From the NCBI RefSeq assembly GCF_900107835.1, contig NZ_FNRG01000027.1, forward strand, positions 1-56,713: a DNA stretch of 56,713 nt, given 5' to 3'. Shown here piece after piece: positions 8,432 through 17,311 of this stretch. The notes under the pieces are model-generated. The model was not told the origin of the DNA and did not search any database. It saw only the letters and a list, made by a program, of their open reading frames with translations. A program made the translations under genes and the position numbers. How positions within the stretch are numbered: the stretch's first letter is position 1; every line of letters starts with the position of its first letter. Origin of the DNA: Oribacterium sp. KHPX15 (lineage in GTDB: Bacteria > Bacillota > Clostridia > Lachnospirales > Lachnospiraceae).

Positions 8432-9509
8432 AGAACTCTTTTTTTGATTTTAAGTGGTATTCAAAATTGCTTTCATCCACTACCCGGTTTTTACTACCAT
8501 ACTTACCTGCATACAGCTTTTCATCGGCATCTCTTATAACTTCATCTATGTTCGGCTTTCTTTCTGAAGAATGTGCGAGACCGAAGGTCATTGTGACTTT
8601 AAGCTCCGTTCCTTCATAGACAAAAGGATGATCCTCTATGGTCTGCCGTAAATCATTCAGAAATGCAAACCGGTCCGGAAGGGTCTCTGACTGCTCTTCT
8701 ACAAATATAAATTCCTCACCACCCCAGCGACAGCATTGTACTCCTTTTGAAGATAAAATTTCTCCAACTGTTTTCAGGATATAGTCACCGCAATTATGTC
8801 CGAAGCTATCGTTTATCTTTTTGAAATCATCTATATCTGCGATGGCGATCCAAAACGGCCTGTTATTGTTTTTCAGTGTTTCAAATTTTTGTGAAAGAAA
8901 ATATCTGTTGGGTAATCCTGTAAGATGATCGTGGGAAAGCTGATATTCAAGCTTTAACTGGGAAGAATCAGCTATGATGACCATTAGCTGCAGGATGAAA
9001 ATACTTACCACAAAAACTATGAATCCCCACAGGAGCGACAGCCTTAATTCGGCTATCTTTGGTAGAGCATAGGGTGCGGGGTGATAATTCAGATACACAC
9101 AGGATCCAAGATATAAAAACATTCCGGCTATGCTCAGGGGAAGTACGGGAAAAACCTTTAGTTTTAGTGTACGTCCGGTATATTCCGCATAAAAAGCAAG
9201 GACATTCATGCCGATCAGGGTGACCTGAAATCCGCTTTCCCAGCCTGTAAGAATCACAGCCAGGGTCATATGTACCGCAACCTCCGTATACACTGCGAAG
9301 GTATAAAAAGGAAGCCAGCCTTTATGTACAATGAAAAGCATTGACAAATAAAATAATATGCTGAATATATTGAACCTTGCCATAGGGACGACGTTGCATT
9401 GTAAAAATACATTGAACATCAAAATATGTATAAGTAAAAAACATATCGCCATCCCAGAGGCCAGGATTTTTGCTTTTTTCATATTCAGAAACATAAAAAC
9501 CGCCCCCAT
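8415..9509 (-). CDS. Membrane-bound diguanylate cyclase (GGDEF)
   Basis: About 190 N-terminal residues form six hydrophobic segments, followed by a GGDEF domain. The active-site loop reads RWGGEEF near residue 260, and DIDDFKKINDSFGHNCGD carries the metal-binding Asp and the usual Lys and Asn. It should make cyclic di-GMP from two GTP at the membrane. The inhibitory RxxD site before the loop is absent (sequence SSKGVQ), so product inhibition is probably missing. The frame opens at 9509; a G-rich site GGGGGCGG before the ATG at 9494 suggests that later start. The C-terminal end overlaps the antiterminator relic. Confidence 0.85.
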   Translation of the reverse strand: MGAVFMFLNMKKAKILASGMAICFLLIHILMFNVFLQCNVVPMARFNIFSILFYLSMLFIVHKGWLPFYTFAVYTEVAVHMTLAVILTGWESGFQVTLIGMNVLAFYAEYTGRTLKLKVFPVLPLSIAGMFLYLGSCVYLNYHPAPYALPKIAELRLSLLWGFIVFVVSIFILQLMVIIADSSQLKLEYQLSHDHLTGLPNRYFLSQKFETLKNNNRPFWIAIADIDDFKKINDSFGHNCGDYILKTVGEILSSKGVQCCRWGGEEFIFVEEQSETLPDRFAFLNDLRQTIEDHPFVYEGTELKVTMTFGLAHSSERKPNIDEVIRDADEKLYAGKYGSKNRVVDESNFEYHLKSKKEFFDSNR

Positions 9510-9520
9510 AACTTATCAAA

Positions 9521-9556
9521 ATCCGTGTTTGAAACTTTATAGGATCAAACACGGAT
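9521..9556 (-). terminator. Terminator after the MCP gene
   Basis: ATCCGTGTTTGA (9521-9532) and TCAAACACGGAT (9545-9556) are perfect 12-bp arms around a 12-base loop. They lie just downstream of the chemoreceptor stop at 9569, and ATTTTGAT follows on the minus strand. Confidence 0.8.
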
Positions 9557-9568
9557 CTTGACAGAAAC

Positions 9569-11740
9569 TTAATTCTTCAACCGGAACTTTGATACAAGAT
9601 CATCCAGTCTTTCTGCCTGAGTTGAAAGCTCCTGGCTGGCTGCCGCACTTTGTTCTGCAGTAGCTGAGTTTGTCTGTACAACAGAGGAGATCTGATCGAT
9701 TCCGTCGGTTACCTGCTGTATGCCGGCACTCTGCTGCTCTGATGCTTCAGAGATCTTGCTTACCAGCTCATCGATTCTTGTAAAGCTGTCGGATACCTTG
9801 TTAAGGGCAATTGCAGTTTCATCAGTGATTCCTGCACCCTTACGAACAGCCTCAATGGTATCTTCGATAAGCTTCGCTGTACTGCTTGCTGCATCCTGGG
9901 ATTTCTTCGCAAGATTTCCTACTTCGTCAGCTACAACTGCAAAGCCCTTACCTGCAGTGCCTGCTCTTGCTGCTTCGATGGCTGCATTAAGAGCGAGGAT
10001 ATTGGTCTGGAAGGCAATGTCATCGATGGTCTTGATGATCTTACTGATCTCATTTGCCTTCTCGGTGATCTCATTCATGGATTCAGACATCTCACTCATC
10101 TTGTTGTTAGATGTACGGACTGCTTCATTTGAACCCTGACTGATAGCTGCAGCCTCTTTCGTAAGCTCCGTAGTACTGAGTACCTTCTTGGAAATTTCAG
10201 TCATGGTCTTTGAAAGATCCTCAACAGAAGAAGCCTGCTCTGTAGAGCCCTGTGCCAATGCCTGAGAACCGGAAGCAACCTGCTCAGCTTCACCTGAAAC
10301 CTGATTTGCAGATTCTCTTATCTCCCGCATGGTTACAGAAAGCTCTGTACTTATGCTGTTCACTGCATCCTTAAGAGGTGCATAAGCTCCGACATAAAGC
10401 TCTCTGTGACGATTGCTGTCTGTGTTGAAATTTCCATCGGCAAGCTCTGTGAGATTCTCGGAGAGATCTCCTATGATATTTCTGAGTCTTTCTATAAACT
10501 GATGTATTGAATTTGCCAGAACTCCGATCTCATCATTACCGTTATAAGATACATCAACGTCAAAGTCACCTGCCGCAACCTTCTGAGCTGCTTCACCGAT
10601 ACGATTAAGAGGTGCCAGAGTCCTGGTCAGAAGAGCTACTACAACAAAGCTGAGCACTGCTAATGCTATTACCGCGAAAATAACCACGAAGAAGAAAATC
10701 TCGTAATTCGGAGCATAATAATCATTCTGCTGAAGTGCACACTGTGTCCACCAGTATCCGTTTCCTACTACGATCGGTGAGAAGTAACGGATTACCTTAC
10801 CGTTTTTCTGTGAAGTACTTGTGATCTTAAATCTCTCATGGGTCTTTTCGCCTGCTGTGAAATCTGCAAAGCACTTATCTCCGATGACATCCTTGAAGCT
10901 GGTACCAATGATGGCCAGGTTACTGCTGAGAAGGAAATCACCCTCTCCGCTGAATACGTTATAGATCATATTGTTGAAAGGAGGGTGAGCGTCAACAATG
11001 ATACCGAAGGATTGTGTATCGAGAGTGATGACAACAGCTCCCTTGAAGCTTCCACCGGAAACGATGGGATAATAAAGGGTAACGACCTTCAGTTCATTCA
11101 GCTCGTAAGCAGATGAATAACCATTTGCAAGAGATGACTTTGCGTTGGCATAATAATCTGCACCTGAATAGCTGGCGTAATCAAGGTTTTCCACTACTCC
11201 CTTTGCATTGTCTTCTTTTGAGATATAGGGCGCAAACTGATTTGCATCTTTGGAAAATGCACCCGGCTCCATAAGAAGACCTGCACCAACTATATTGTCG
11301 TAGGTTGAAACTGCATGAATCAGGTTGTTCAGTACAACGGTTTCAGCCGCATATCTGGAACCGCTGATCTTCTCTCCCGTCACACGGCTTATAAAGTTTC
11401 CTGTGGTGGGCTGAGGCTGATCATTTACTGCCCCCTCCACTGTCCAGGATGCCTTGATTCCGGAGTCATTATCTTCAGATTCGTACATACGTTTAATAAC
11501 AGTCTGGATGTTCTCGTCGATATCATCGGAAACATTCAGAAGTGCCTGGACTTTTGATGCAGCATTGTCTGCCATTGCATACATGGTCTTGTCTGTGGCA
11601 GTAAGCATTTTACCTCCGACAAAAACAATGATGCACACAGTCATGACTGCAAAAACTCCTAAAAGAACTGCTGCAACGATCACAGCCAGTCTTTTACTGA
11701 TACTGCCTTTGGTTTGTTTTGTCATCTTCCTGAAACTCAT
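9569..11740 (-). CDS. Methyl-accepting chemotaxis protein (Cache-type sensor)
   Basis: About 723 residues. Helix TM1 covers about residues 17-40, then a roughly 300-residue outer sensor region of the double-Cache type, TM2 (about 345-370), a HAMP domain and a long coiled-coil signalling domain. The receptor tip is intact: [15 protein letters not shown], then GFAVVADEV. It senses a small molecule outside the cell and controls CheA. A GTG five codons upstream is in frame but is part of the GTGAGGAGG ribosome site, so the ATG at 11740 is the start. Single gene with its own terminator. No chemotaxis or flagellar genes lie nearby. Confidence 0.92.
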   Translation of the reverse strand: MSFRKMTKQTKGSISKRLAVIVAAVLLGVFAVMTVCIIVFVGGKMLTATDKTMYAMADNAASKVQALLNVSDDIDENIQTVIKRMYESEDNDSGIKASWTVEGAVNDQPQPTTGNFISRVTGEKISGSRYAAETVVLNNLIHAVSTYDNIVGAGLLMEPGAFSKDANQFAPYISKEDNAKGVVENLDYASYSGADYYANAKSSLANGYSSAYELNELKVVTLYYPIVSGGSFKGAVVITLDTQSFGIIVDAHPPFNNMIYNVFSGEGDFLLSSNLAIIGTSFKDVIGDKCFADFTAGEKTHERFKITSTSQKNGKVIRYFSPIVVGNGYWWTQCALQQNDYYAPNYEIFFFVVIFAVIALAVLSFVVVALLTRTLAPLNRIGEAAQKVAAGDFDVDVSYNGNDEIGVLANSIHQFIERLRNIIGDLSENLTELADGNFNTDSNRHRELYVGAYAPLKDAVNSISTELSVTMREIRESANQVSGEAEQVASGSQALAQGSTEQASSVEDLSKTMTEISKKVLSTTELTKEAAAISQGSNEAVRTSNNKMSEMSESMNEITEKANEISKIIKTIDDIAFQTNILALNAAIEAARAGTAGKGFAVVADEVGNLAKKSQDAASSTAKLIEDTIEAVRKGAGITDETAIALNKVSDSFTRIDELVSKISEASEQQSAGIQQVTDGIDQISSVVQTNSATAEQSAAASQELSTQAERLDDLVSKFRLKN

Positions 11741-11824
11741 TGTGGTCCTCCTCACTCATTTATAAAATCCCTTTTGAAGATTAAACATACATATGGTGAG
11801 TGTTATATCGGCATTATCACCTGA

Positions 11825-11861
11825 AAAATAACGGGTATCCAAAAAAGATACCCGTTATTTT
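11825..11861. terminator. Strong bidirectional terminator
   Basis: AAAATAACGGGTATC (11825-11839) and GATACCCGTTATTTT (11847-11861) are perfect 15-bp arms with a 7-base loop and T runs on both sides. It ends the operon that stops at 11881 and isolates the MCP gene. Confidence 0.9.
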
Positions 11862-11880
11862 TGATAAAACAGTATTTTTT

Positions 11881-13125
11881 TCATTCAATGAGCGGGGTCC
11901 AGTAGTGATGGCCGTCATAATCCGTCAGCCGGTATGCCACGCTGGTGACAGTTCCCTCCTCGAGGGCAATGTTGGCGATCAGTGGTTTTTCTCCTACTTC
12001 AAATCCTTCGCCCAGGAAATAGTTGTCGATAAAGTCACCTTCATATGAATAAACATCACAGATGGGCTCAATGAGATCTCCCTCGTTTAAAAGCTCCAGT
12101 CCGCTGCACATTTCTTCTGTGGACAGGTCTCCTCCGGGACTGTCAGGAAGAGGTTTAACTCCGAGGATTTTTCCGTCAGGATTCGTGTTATCAAACTGCA
12201 GGACGATATTTGCGTGCTGACCATTTACAAAAGCAGGAATATATCCCCGGGACTGGTATTTGCTTCCTTCGTGCCAGCCGTCCAACTGATAGAAGGCGAC
12301 AACATGCTTATCGAGAGACAGCCAGGTGTCGTCGAACTCACCTATGAGGTTAAGGTCATCGTCAAAATCATACAGATTGTCGAGACCAAGGTCTATGAAT
12401 GCACTTCCGGTATCTACAAATACGTTAAGCTTTACATATTCAACCGCATCCCATTCATCGTCTGTAAGGATCAACACCCTCTGGCCTTTTTTGTTTTTAG
12501 ACCACACAAGGTGAGATGGATCAATGGCTTTTCCTTCAGGATCAGCATAACCCTGAGAGTTTTGTCCCGAAGAAGTGCCTCCTGCTGCTGAAGAAAGAGC
12601 TGATCCTGCGGCAAGACCCGGTATTATACCCTGGCCTCCGGATATAGGAAGCAGATTTCCGTCCTGATAGGAGTTGGTCAACAGTGATTTTGCTGACTGG
12701 TCTGCATCTACTTTACTGCTGCCGGAGATCAATCCTGCTCTTCCGTTGTTGTTTTCTCCCGAACCGCCGGTTATACCCTGGACAGCATCCTGTATGGCAC
12801 CGATACCTGTATCGATACCATCCTTTACACTTCCGTCCTCCACCTTTGTGGCTGCTGTATGAAGTACTGTAGAAATAAGCTGGGATCCACCATTATATAT
12901 CATTGCAATGATGATAATGACTATAAAGATAAATCCCGGTACGCAGCCGCATCCACTGCAGCCGTTACCACCTCCGCCTCTGTCACCAAGTCCGGGTCTT
13001 CCATTATAACCTCCGGAATTTCCTACCGGTCCTCCAAGTCCCAGACCACTGCCTCTGGTGGATACCCGGCTTGATCCGCTTGTTGTATTTCTTTGACGGC
13101 TTCCGCCTCCTCCTGTTCTATCCAT
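11881..13125 (-). CDS. Gly-rich membrane-anchored protein of unknown function
   Basis: About 414 residues. The first 60 are Gly/Ser/Arg-rich and disordered, followed by a Cys cluster (CSGCGC) and one membrane segment (FIFIVIIIIAMIY, about residues 66-80). The rest is outside or facing the envelope: a Gly/Ser-rich linker, then an acidic C-terminal domain of about 220 residues with beta-type segments. GGGAGG precedes the ATG at 13125, so an upstream in-frame ATG at 13173 is not needed. It lies 67 bp behind the zinc-ribbon gene and shares its terminator, so the two probably form one operon. I do not recognise the C-terminal domain. Confidence 0.7.
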   Translation of the reverse strand: MDRTGGGGSRQRNTTSGSSRVSTRGSGLGLGGPVGNSGGYNGRPGLGDRGGGGNGCSGCGCVPGFIFIVIIIIAMIYNGGSQLISTVLHTAATKVEDGSVKDGIDTGIGAIQDAVQGITGGSGENNNGRAGLISGSSKVDADQSAKSLLTNSYQDGNLLPISGGQGIIPGLAAGSALSSAAGGTSSGQNSQGYADPEGKAIDPSHLVWSKNKKGQRVLILTDDEWDAVEYVKLNVFVDTGSAFIDLGLDNLYDFDDDLNLIGEFDDTWLSLDKHVVAFYQLDGWHEGSKYQSRGYIPAFVNGQHANIVLQFDNTNPDGKILGVKPLPDSPGGDLSTEEMCSGLELLNEGDLIEPICDVYSYEGDFIDNYFLGEGFEVGEKPLIANIALEEGTVTSVAYRLTDYDGHHYWTPLIE

Positions 13126-13192
13126 ATGTTTCCTCCCATATTTTATTGTCTGCCTGAGCCACCGGTTATCCACCGTGGAAGGTTTTGTAAGC

Positions 13193-14575
13193 TTACTTCA
13201 AGGTGCATGTTTCTGTGATGCCAGCCTCTGAAACCACAAGTACATTACCGTTATCCATAACTGACATAAGCGCTTTTAATCCTGAGTTTTCTTCAGCAAG
13301 ATATACTCCGTGGCCAAGGGGTGTAAGGTCATAAACCTGAGGGGTGCCTCCAAATTGTGTATAGGTATATGATGCAGTTCCGTACCTGCCATCTTTTGTG
13401 ATTGCAACCTTCCATGTTTTGACATAGCCCTCATATGTACCGGTCATGGGCTCAGGATCTTCATTTCGTTGTTTAACGCTCTGATCCCAGGCACCGTCTG
13501 AACCGCACCAGTACCCATCTGCACTATAGTTGTCTTTAATTATGGAACCATCAGGTCCTGTGTAATAATATTTACCATTATCCTCTACCCAGACATTCGC
13601 GACATAGTCACCTATAGAATTCATGTACATGATTGTGCCGTCCTGAAGTATGTCTCGTTTTCCCTTTTTTGCAAAAGTGGACGGAAGAAACTCTTCATCA
13701 TTACTGCTCGTGTTTTGACTGCTGTCTGAATTATCATCACTTTGGGTTCCGGACGTTTCTTTTGCCTTACGTTCGGTCATATCGGTATCTTTTGAGTCAT
13801 TGTCAAGGGCAGCGGCCTGCTCTCGTGCAGATTTACCTTTTGAAGCTTTTGAAGCTTTTGAACCTTTTGAAGTCCGGGTGTCTGAATCATTCTGAGAGGA
13901 TGACCGGTCAAAACCTGAGGTGGTTTCTTCCGCTATGCTCTCCTCTTTATTTTGTCCGCCTTTGATTTTACCCAAAACAAGGAATGCGCTGATTGCAGCA
14001 ATAGCAACTAAAGCAACAGCAGCTATTATTGCTCCCTTTGGGAGGCCGGTTTTTTTTGGATTTCCCGGGGCAGGAGCATATCCCCGGTTCTGTACATCGT
14101 TCGGAGAATAATATTGGCCGGGCTGTTGACCGGGATTATTATAACCCTGGTTCTGGGCATAATTTGAGTTAAAACCATTAAAGGAACCGGGCTGTTGAGG
14201 ACCCGGAGCAGAGCCGGGATAACCCTGGTTCTGAAAGTTTCCGGGGTTGAAATTATTATATGACCCGGGTTGCTGTTGTCCCGGAGCAGAGCCGGGATAA
14301 CCCTGATTCTGAATGTTACCCTGGTTATAACTATAGAATGCGTCGGGATTCTGCGAACCGGGCACAGGTGAACGGTAATTCTGTTCACTGTATTGAGACT
14401 CATTTCCAAATGAACCTATATTTCCCGACTGTTGATTATGGTCAAAGTTCTGCCCTGTATCCTGCGCTGACTGTGGCGGTACTTCCGACATGGGAAGTAT
14501 CTTTGCACCACATTCCTCGCAAAATTTTGCTCCTTCAGCCAACTTCGCGCCACAGTTTTCACAAAACCTGTTCAT
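13193..14575 (-). CDS. Zinc-ribbon membrane protein with repetitive Gly/Gln/Pro linker
   Basis: 460 residues. The N-terminus is a compact zinc ribbon (CENCGAKL...CEECGAKI). Next comes a disordered Gly/Gln/Pro/Tyr/Asn region built on an approximately 26-residue repeat containing NQGYPGSAPG (78-bp DNA period, copies near 14202 and 14280), then one membrane helix (about residues 178-198) and a Ser/Lys/Thr linker with SKASKASKG repeats. The C-terminal 170 residues hold two small beta-rich modules with YTGPDGSI and GTYEGYVKTW. Zinc-ribbon plus transmembrane helix proteins of this kind are common in Clostridia and mostly uncharacterised. It is probably cotranscribed with the Gly-rich gene downstream. 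Confidence 0.7.
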   Translation of the reverse strand: MNRFCENCGAKLAEGAKFCEECGAKILPMSEVPPQSAQDTGQNFDHNQQSGNIGSFGNESQYSEQNYRSPVPGSQNPDAFYSYNQGNIQNQGYPGSAPGQQQPGSYNNFNPGNFQNQGYPGSAPGPQQPGSFNGFNSNYAQNQGYNNPGQQPGQYYSPNDVQNRGYAPAPGNPKKTGLPKGAIIAAVALVAIAAISAFLVLGKIKGGQNKEESIAEETTSGFDRSSSQNDSDTRTSKGSKASKASKGKSAREQAAALDNDSKDTDMTERKAKETSGTQSDDNSDSSQNTSSNDEEFLPSTFAKKGKRDILQDGTIMYMNSIGDYVANVWVEDNGKYYYTGPDGSIIKDNYSADGYWCGSDGAWDQSVKQRNEDPEPMTGTYEGYVKTWKVAITKDGRYGTASYTYTQFGGTPQVYDLTPLGHGVYLAEENSGLKALMSVMDNGNVLVVSEAGITETCTLK

Positions 14576-14666
14576 AATACTGTCCTCCCAACTTTTTTGA
14601 AAAATCTATCTTTATTTTATAATAAATCGGATATAGTATTCAATAACCATCCTGTATAACAGATGT

Positions 14667-14699
14667 AAAAAAAGAACCTTGCCATAATAAAGAGGCAAG
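14667..14699 (-). terminator. Minus-strand terminator in a divergent promoter region
   Basis: CTTGCC and GGCAAG arms are followed on the minus strand by GTTCTTTTTTT. It sits upstream of the zinc-ribbon gene (start 14575) and no minus-strand gene lies before it, so it may be an attenuator in that gene's leader. The same 14576-14861 gap must also hold the promoter of the ion-channel gene. Confidence 0.5.
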
Positions 14700-14861
14700 A
14701 CTCTCAAACACTTACTGAAACCGGGTACGTGGTTATGTTTGATGAAAAAAGATCTTTTCAATCAAATTTGACCATGTATTCAGGGTAAAGGTATAATGAT
14801 AACAAGTGACATATATTCGGACGGAACAAAAATACTGGATGAAAATCGGAAAGGTATCTAT

Positions 14862-16721
14862 ATGGAAAAGAAAAATGAGACAAGGAAAATCCAACGATCA
14901 TATACTCTTCGTGAACGATTTGATTACTGGTTTGACAATCGTGTTTCCAAGGGTTCTCTCGGCTTTATCCACTTTTTGATAGTTGCGTGTGTTGTTTGTG
15001 CGGTCCTCATTGCCGGACTGATCATTTTATTTGGATTCAACGAAGAAGGTGAAGTTGCATCAGTATTCTGGGACAGTTTCGCCACAGTAATCAATGCCTG
15101 GATGCCTTCTTTTGAAGACGGGAGCCCCGGATATCTTGTAATGATGTCGATCATTGCTATCCTTGGAGTGCTTTTCACCAGTGTACTGATTGGTATCGTC
15201 ACTAGTGCCATTGAGGAAAAGATAGATAATCTGAAACGTGGAAACTCTCTCGTTCTTGAAACAGATCACATCGTGCTTCTGGGTTTCACTCCGGGCGAAT
15301 GCACTCTGCTTAATCAGCTGATTCTTGCTTCTGACGGAAAACCCGGATGTATAGTGGTTGCGGAAGATTTAGAGCGTGAAGAAATGGAACAGAGTATCCT
15401 GGAAAATCTTGATGTCCCCAAAAACTTCAGAATCGTTTGCCGGACAGTTGATATTACAGACCCGGCTTCCATTGAAAAGTGCTCAGTTGAAACATGCCGG
15501 ACCGTGATAGTAAATCCAACGGATGATTTAAAGACAATTAAGGCAGTTCTTGCTGTTTCGGCCTTGCTGGAGGAAAAGGGTGTTCCTGAGATACGCGTAA
15601 ATGCCATTGTTTCCAGGAATGAATATCGATTCCCTCCATCTCTTGTTGAAACAAACAATATCACAACTCTGCAATCCAATGATATTCTGGCCAAATTGAT
15701 CGCACATTCCTGCACCCAGAACGGACTTTCTAAAACATTCCGGGAACTGTTCAATTTTGAAGGCTCAGAGTTCTTTCTGGTCAGCATGGCCGGGATTGAA
15801 GGGAAGACTTTTGAAGAACTGATGGTCCGGATGGATAATGCTACTCCCATAGGCATTATGCGGGAAGGAACAATATCGTTGAACCCACCCGGTGAATGTC
15901 TGCTGCTTGAAAGCGACAAGATACTTATATTTGCTGAGAATCCTGATACAGCTAAGCTGCTCTCCTCTCAGGAAACGACATTGTTTGATCAGGAACTGAA
16001 TATCGTTGATGATGAAACTGAAACCGATACAGTGATTTTTGGTCATAATGAGACCTTGCCTGTAATTCTGCATGAACTGCCTGAAAACATTTCCCATGTC
16101 CATCTGGTTGGACAGCAAACCAGTGAGGAAGAACGTGAGGAACTGGAGAATGTTGCTGCTGAGAGGGATCTGGAGTTAAAGTATATTACCGAAAACATCC
16201 AGTCAGAAACGGCTCTTCTGAAGATTGCAAAAATTGCTGAGCATATAGTAATACTCAACAATCATGATTTGGATTCGGATGAAGCAGATATGGAAACGAT
16301 TTTTCTCCTGTTGAACCTCAGGGATATCAGAAAGCGCTATAACCTCTCTTTCAATATCACAGTTGAAATGCAGAGTGAACGTAACCAGAAACTGGTTGGC
16401 AGCGGTGATAATACGGATTTCCTTGTATCCTCAAGTATGTCTTCATTATTCCTTGCACAGTTGGCAGAAAGTCCGGAACTGATCGGAGCTTTCAGGGAAA
16501 TTCTGTCTAACAAAGGCAATGAAGTATATTTGAAAAATGCAGGCTTACTTAATCTTACCGGTAAGCATACCATCAGAGAACTTCGTCAGATCCTGCTTAA
16601 ACAGAGATATATTCTGTTAGGATATCTCGATAGTCAGAAAAACAGCAGTTTCAACTTTCCATTACAGGAAGAGCTGGATTTGATAAGTACAGACAGTCTG
16701 ATTGTACTTGGAGAGAATTGA
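14862..16721 (+). CDS. CASTOR/POLLUX-like ion channel with RCK-type domains
   Basis: About 619 residues. Helix 1 is near residues 35-58, a pore-like region with AWMPSFEDG follows, helix 2 is near 91-116, then comes a large cytosolic part with two Rossmann-type regulatory domains (HIVLLGFTPGE near residue 136; TDTVIFGHNE further on). This order matches bacterial relatives of the plant CASTOR/POLLUX/DMI1 channels, which pass cations and are gated by ligands binding the RCK-like ring. The frame opens at 14796, but AAAGG before the ATG at 14862 and the conserved start of the protein favour the later start. Monocistronic, with a strong terminator after it. The ion passed cannot be read off the sequence. 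Confidence 0.8.
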   Translation: MEKKNETRKIQRSYTLRERFDYWFDNRVSKGSLGFIHFLIVACVVCAVLIAGLIILFGFNEEGEVASVFWDSFATVINAWMPSFEDGSPGYLVMMSIIAILGVLFTSVLIGIVTSAIEEKIDNLKRGNSLVLETDHIVLLGFTPGECTLLNQLILASDGKPGCIVVAEDLEREEMEQSILENLDVPKNFRIVCRTVDITDPASIEKCSVETCRTVIVNPTDDLKTIKAVLAVSALLEEKGVPEIRVNAIVSRNEYRFPPSLVETNNITTLQSNDILAKLIAHSCTQNGLSKTFRELFNFEGSEFFLVSMAGIEGKTFEELMVRMDNATPIGIMREGTISLNPPGECLLLESDKILIFAENPDTAKLLSSQETTLFDQELNIVDDETETDTVIFGHNETLPVILHELPENISHVHLVGQQTSEEEREELENVAAERDLELKYITENIQSETALLKIAKIAEHIVILNNHDLDSDEADMETIFLLLNLRDIRKRYNLSFNITVEMQSERNQKLVGSGDNTDFLVSSSMSSLFLAQLAESPELIGAFREILSNKGNEVYLKNAGLLNLTGKHTIRELRQILLKQRYILLGYLDSQKNSSFNFPLQEELDLISTDSLIVLGEN

Positions 16722-16745
16722 TATCCTTTACACTACAGTTTATTT

Positions 16746-16773
16746 AACCCGGTACCATGAACTGGTACCGGGT
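16746..16773. terminator. Bidirectional terminator between convergent genes
   Basis: AACCCGGTACCA and TGGTACCGGGT arms around a 5-base loop are followed by ATTTTATT. It ends the channel gene (+) and, on the other strand, the NUDIX gene. Confidence 0.85.
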
Positions 16774-16790
16774 ATTTTATTCATAATCCT

Positions 16791-17183
16791 CTACAACTCA
16801 ATCCGTTCCTTGATCTTATCGATCAAAGTAATATCCGCCGGCAGCCACTCCACGCTGTCTATGGTTTTAATGTCCAGCCACTTCGCAGCCTCATGTTCCT
16901 TCAGTGTGAGATGTCCTTCCTTAATGCTGCACCAAAAGCAATCCATGGATAGATGAAAAGTAGGATAGTCATACTCTATCGTATCTATGTACTCGTCTAC
17001 AGAGATCTCAGTATCAAGCTCCTCCCTGATCTCGCGGGCCAATGCTTCCTCCGGTGTTTCTCCCGCTTCGATCTTTCCACCGGGAAACTCCCAGCCATCT
17101 TTGAATTCTCCGTAGCCTCGTTGGGTGGCAAATATTTTATTGTCATTTCTTATAACTGCTGCAACAACTTTGACTGTTTTCAT
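16791..17183 (-). CDS. NUDIX hydrolase, MutT/CTP-pyrophosphohydrolase type
   Basis: 130 residues from the ATG at 17183; an upstream in-frame TTG has no support. The Nudix box is complete: GGKIEAGETPEEALAREIREEL, with the REIREEL metal-binding Glu residues (segment about residues 33-54). It hydrolyses nucleoside diphosphate-linked compounds, probably damaged (deoxy)nucleoside triphosphates as in MutT. It lies 128 bp downstream of the PLD-helicase gene on the same strand; NUDIX genes are often found next to this helicase family. A house-cleaning role is the safe reading, and a defence role is only an idea. Confidence 0.85.
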   Translation of the reverse strand: MKTVKVVAAVIRNDNKIFATQRGYGEFKDGWEFPGGKIEAGETPEEALAREIREELDTEISVDEYIDTIEYDYPTFHLSMDCFWCSIKEGHLTLKEHEAAKWLDIKTIDSVEWLPADITLIDKIKERIEL

Positions 17184-17213
17184 GTGAATTTCAGTTCCTT
17201 TAATCAATCAATT

Positions 17214-17234
17214 AACACGCATTTATTGCGTGTT
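17214..17234. promoter_or_regulatory. 8-bp inverted repeat upstream of the NUDIX gene
   Basis: AACACGCA and TGCGTGTT face each other across five bases, 31 bases upstream of the NUDIX start. GATCTTTTTCT follows on the + strand, so it could also act as a weak terminator for antisense transcripts. Confidence 0.35.
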
Positions 17235-17311
17235 GATCTTTTTCTGGACCCAGGGACAGAGTTGATGGGTTGTATTTTCAAACTGGACTATCACCCCGTC
17301 CCTTTGGTCTA

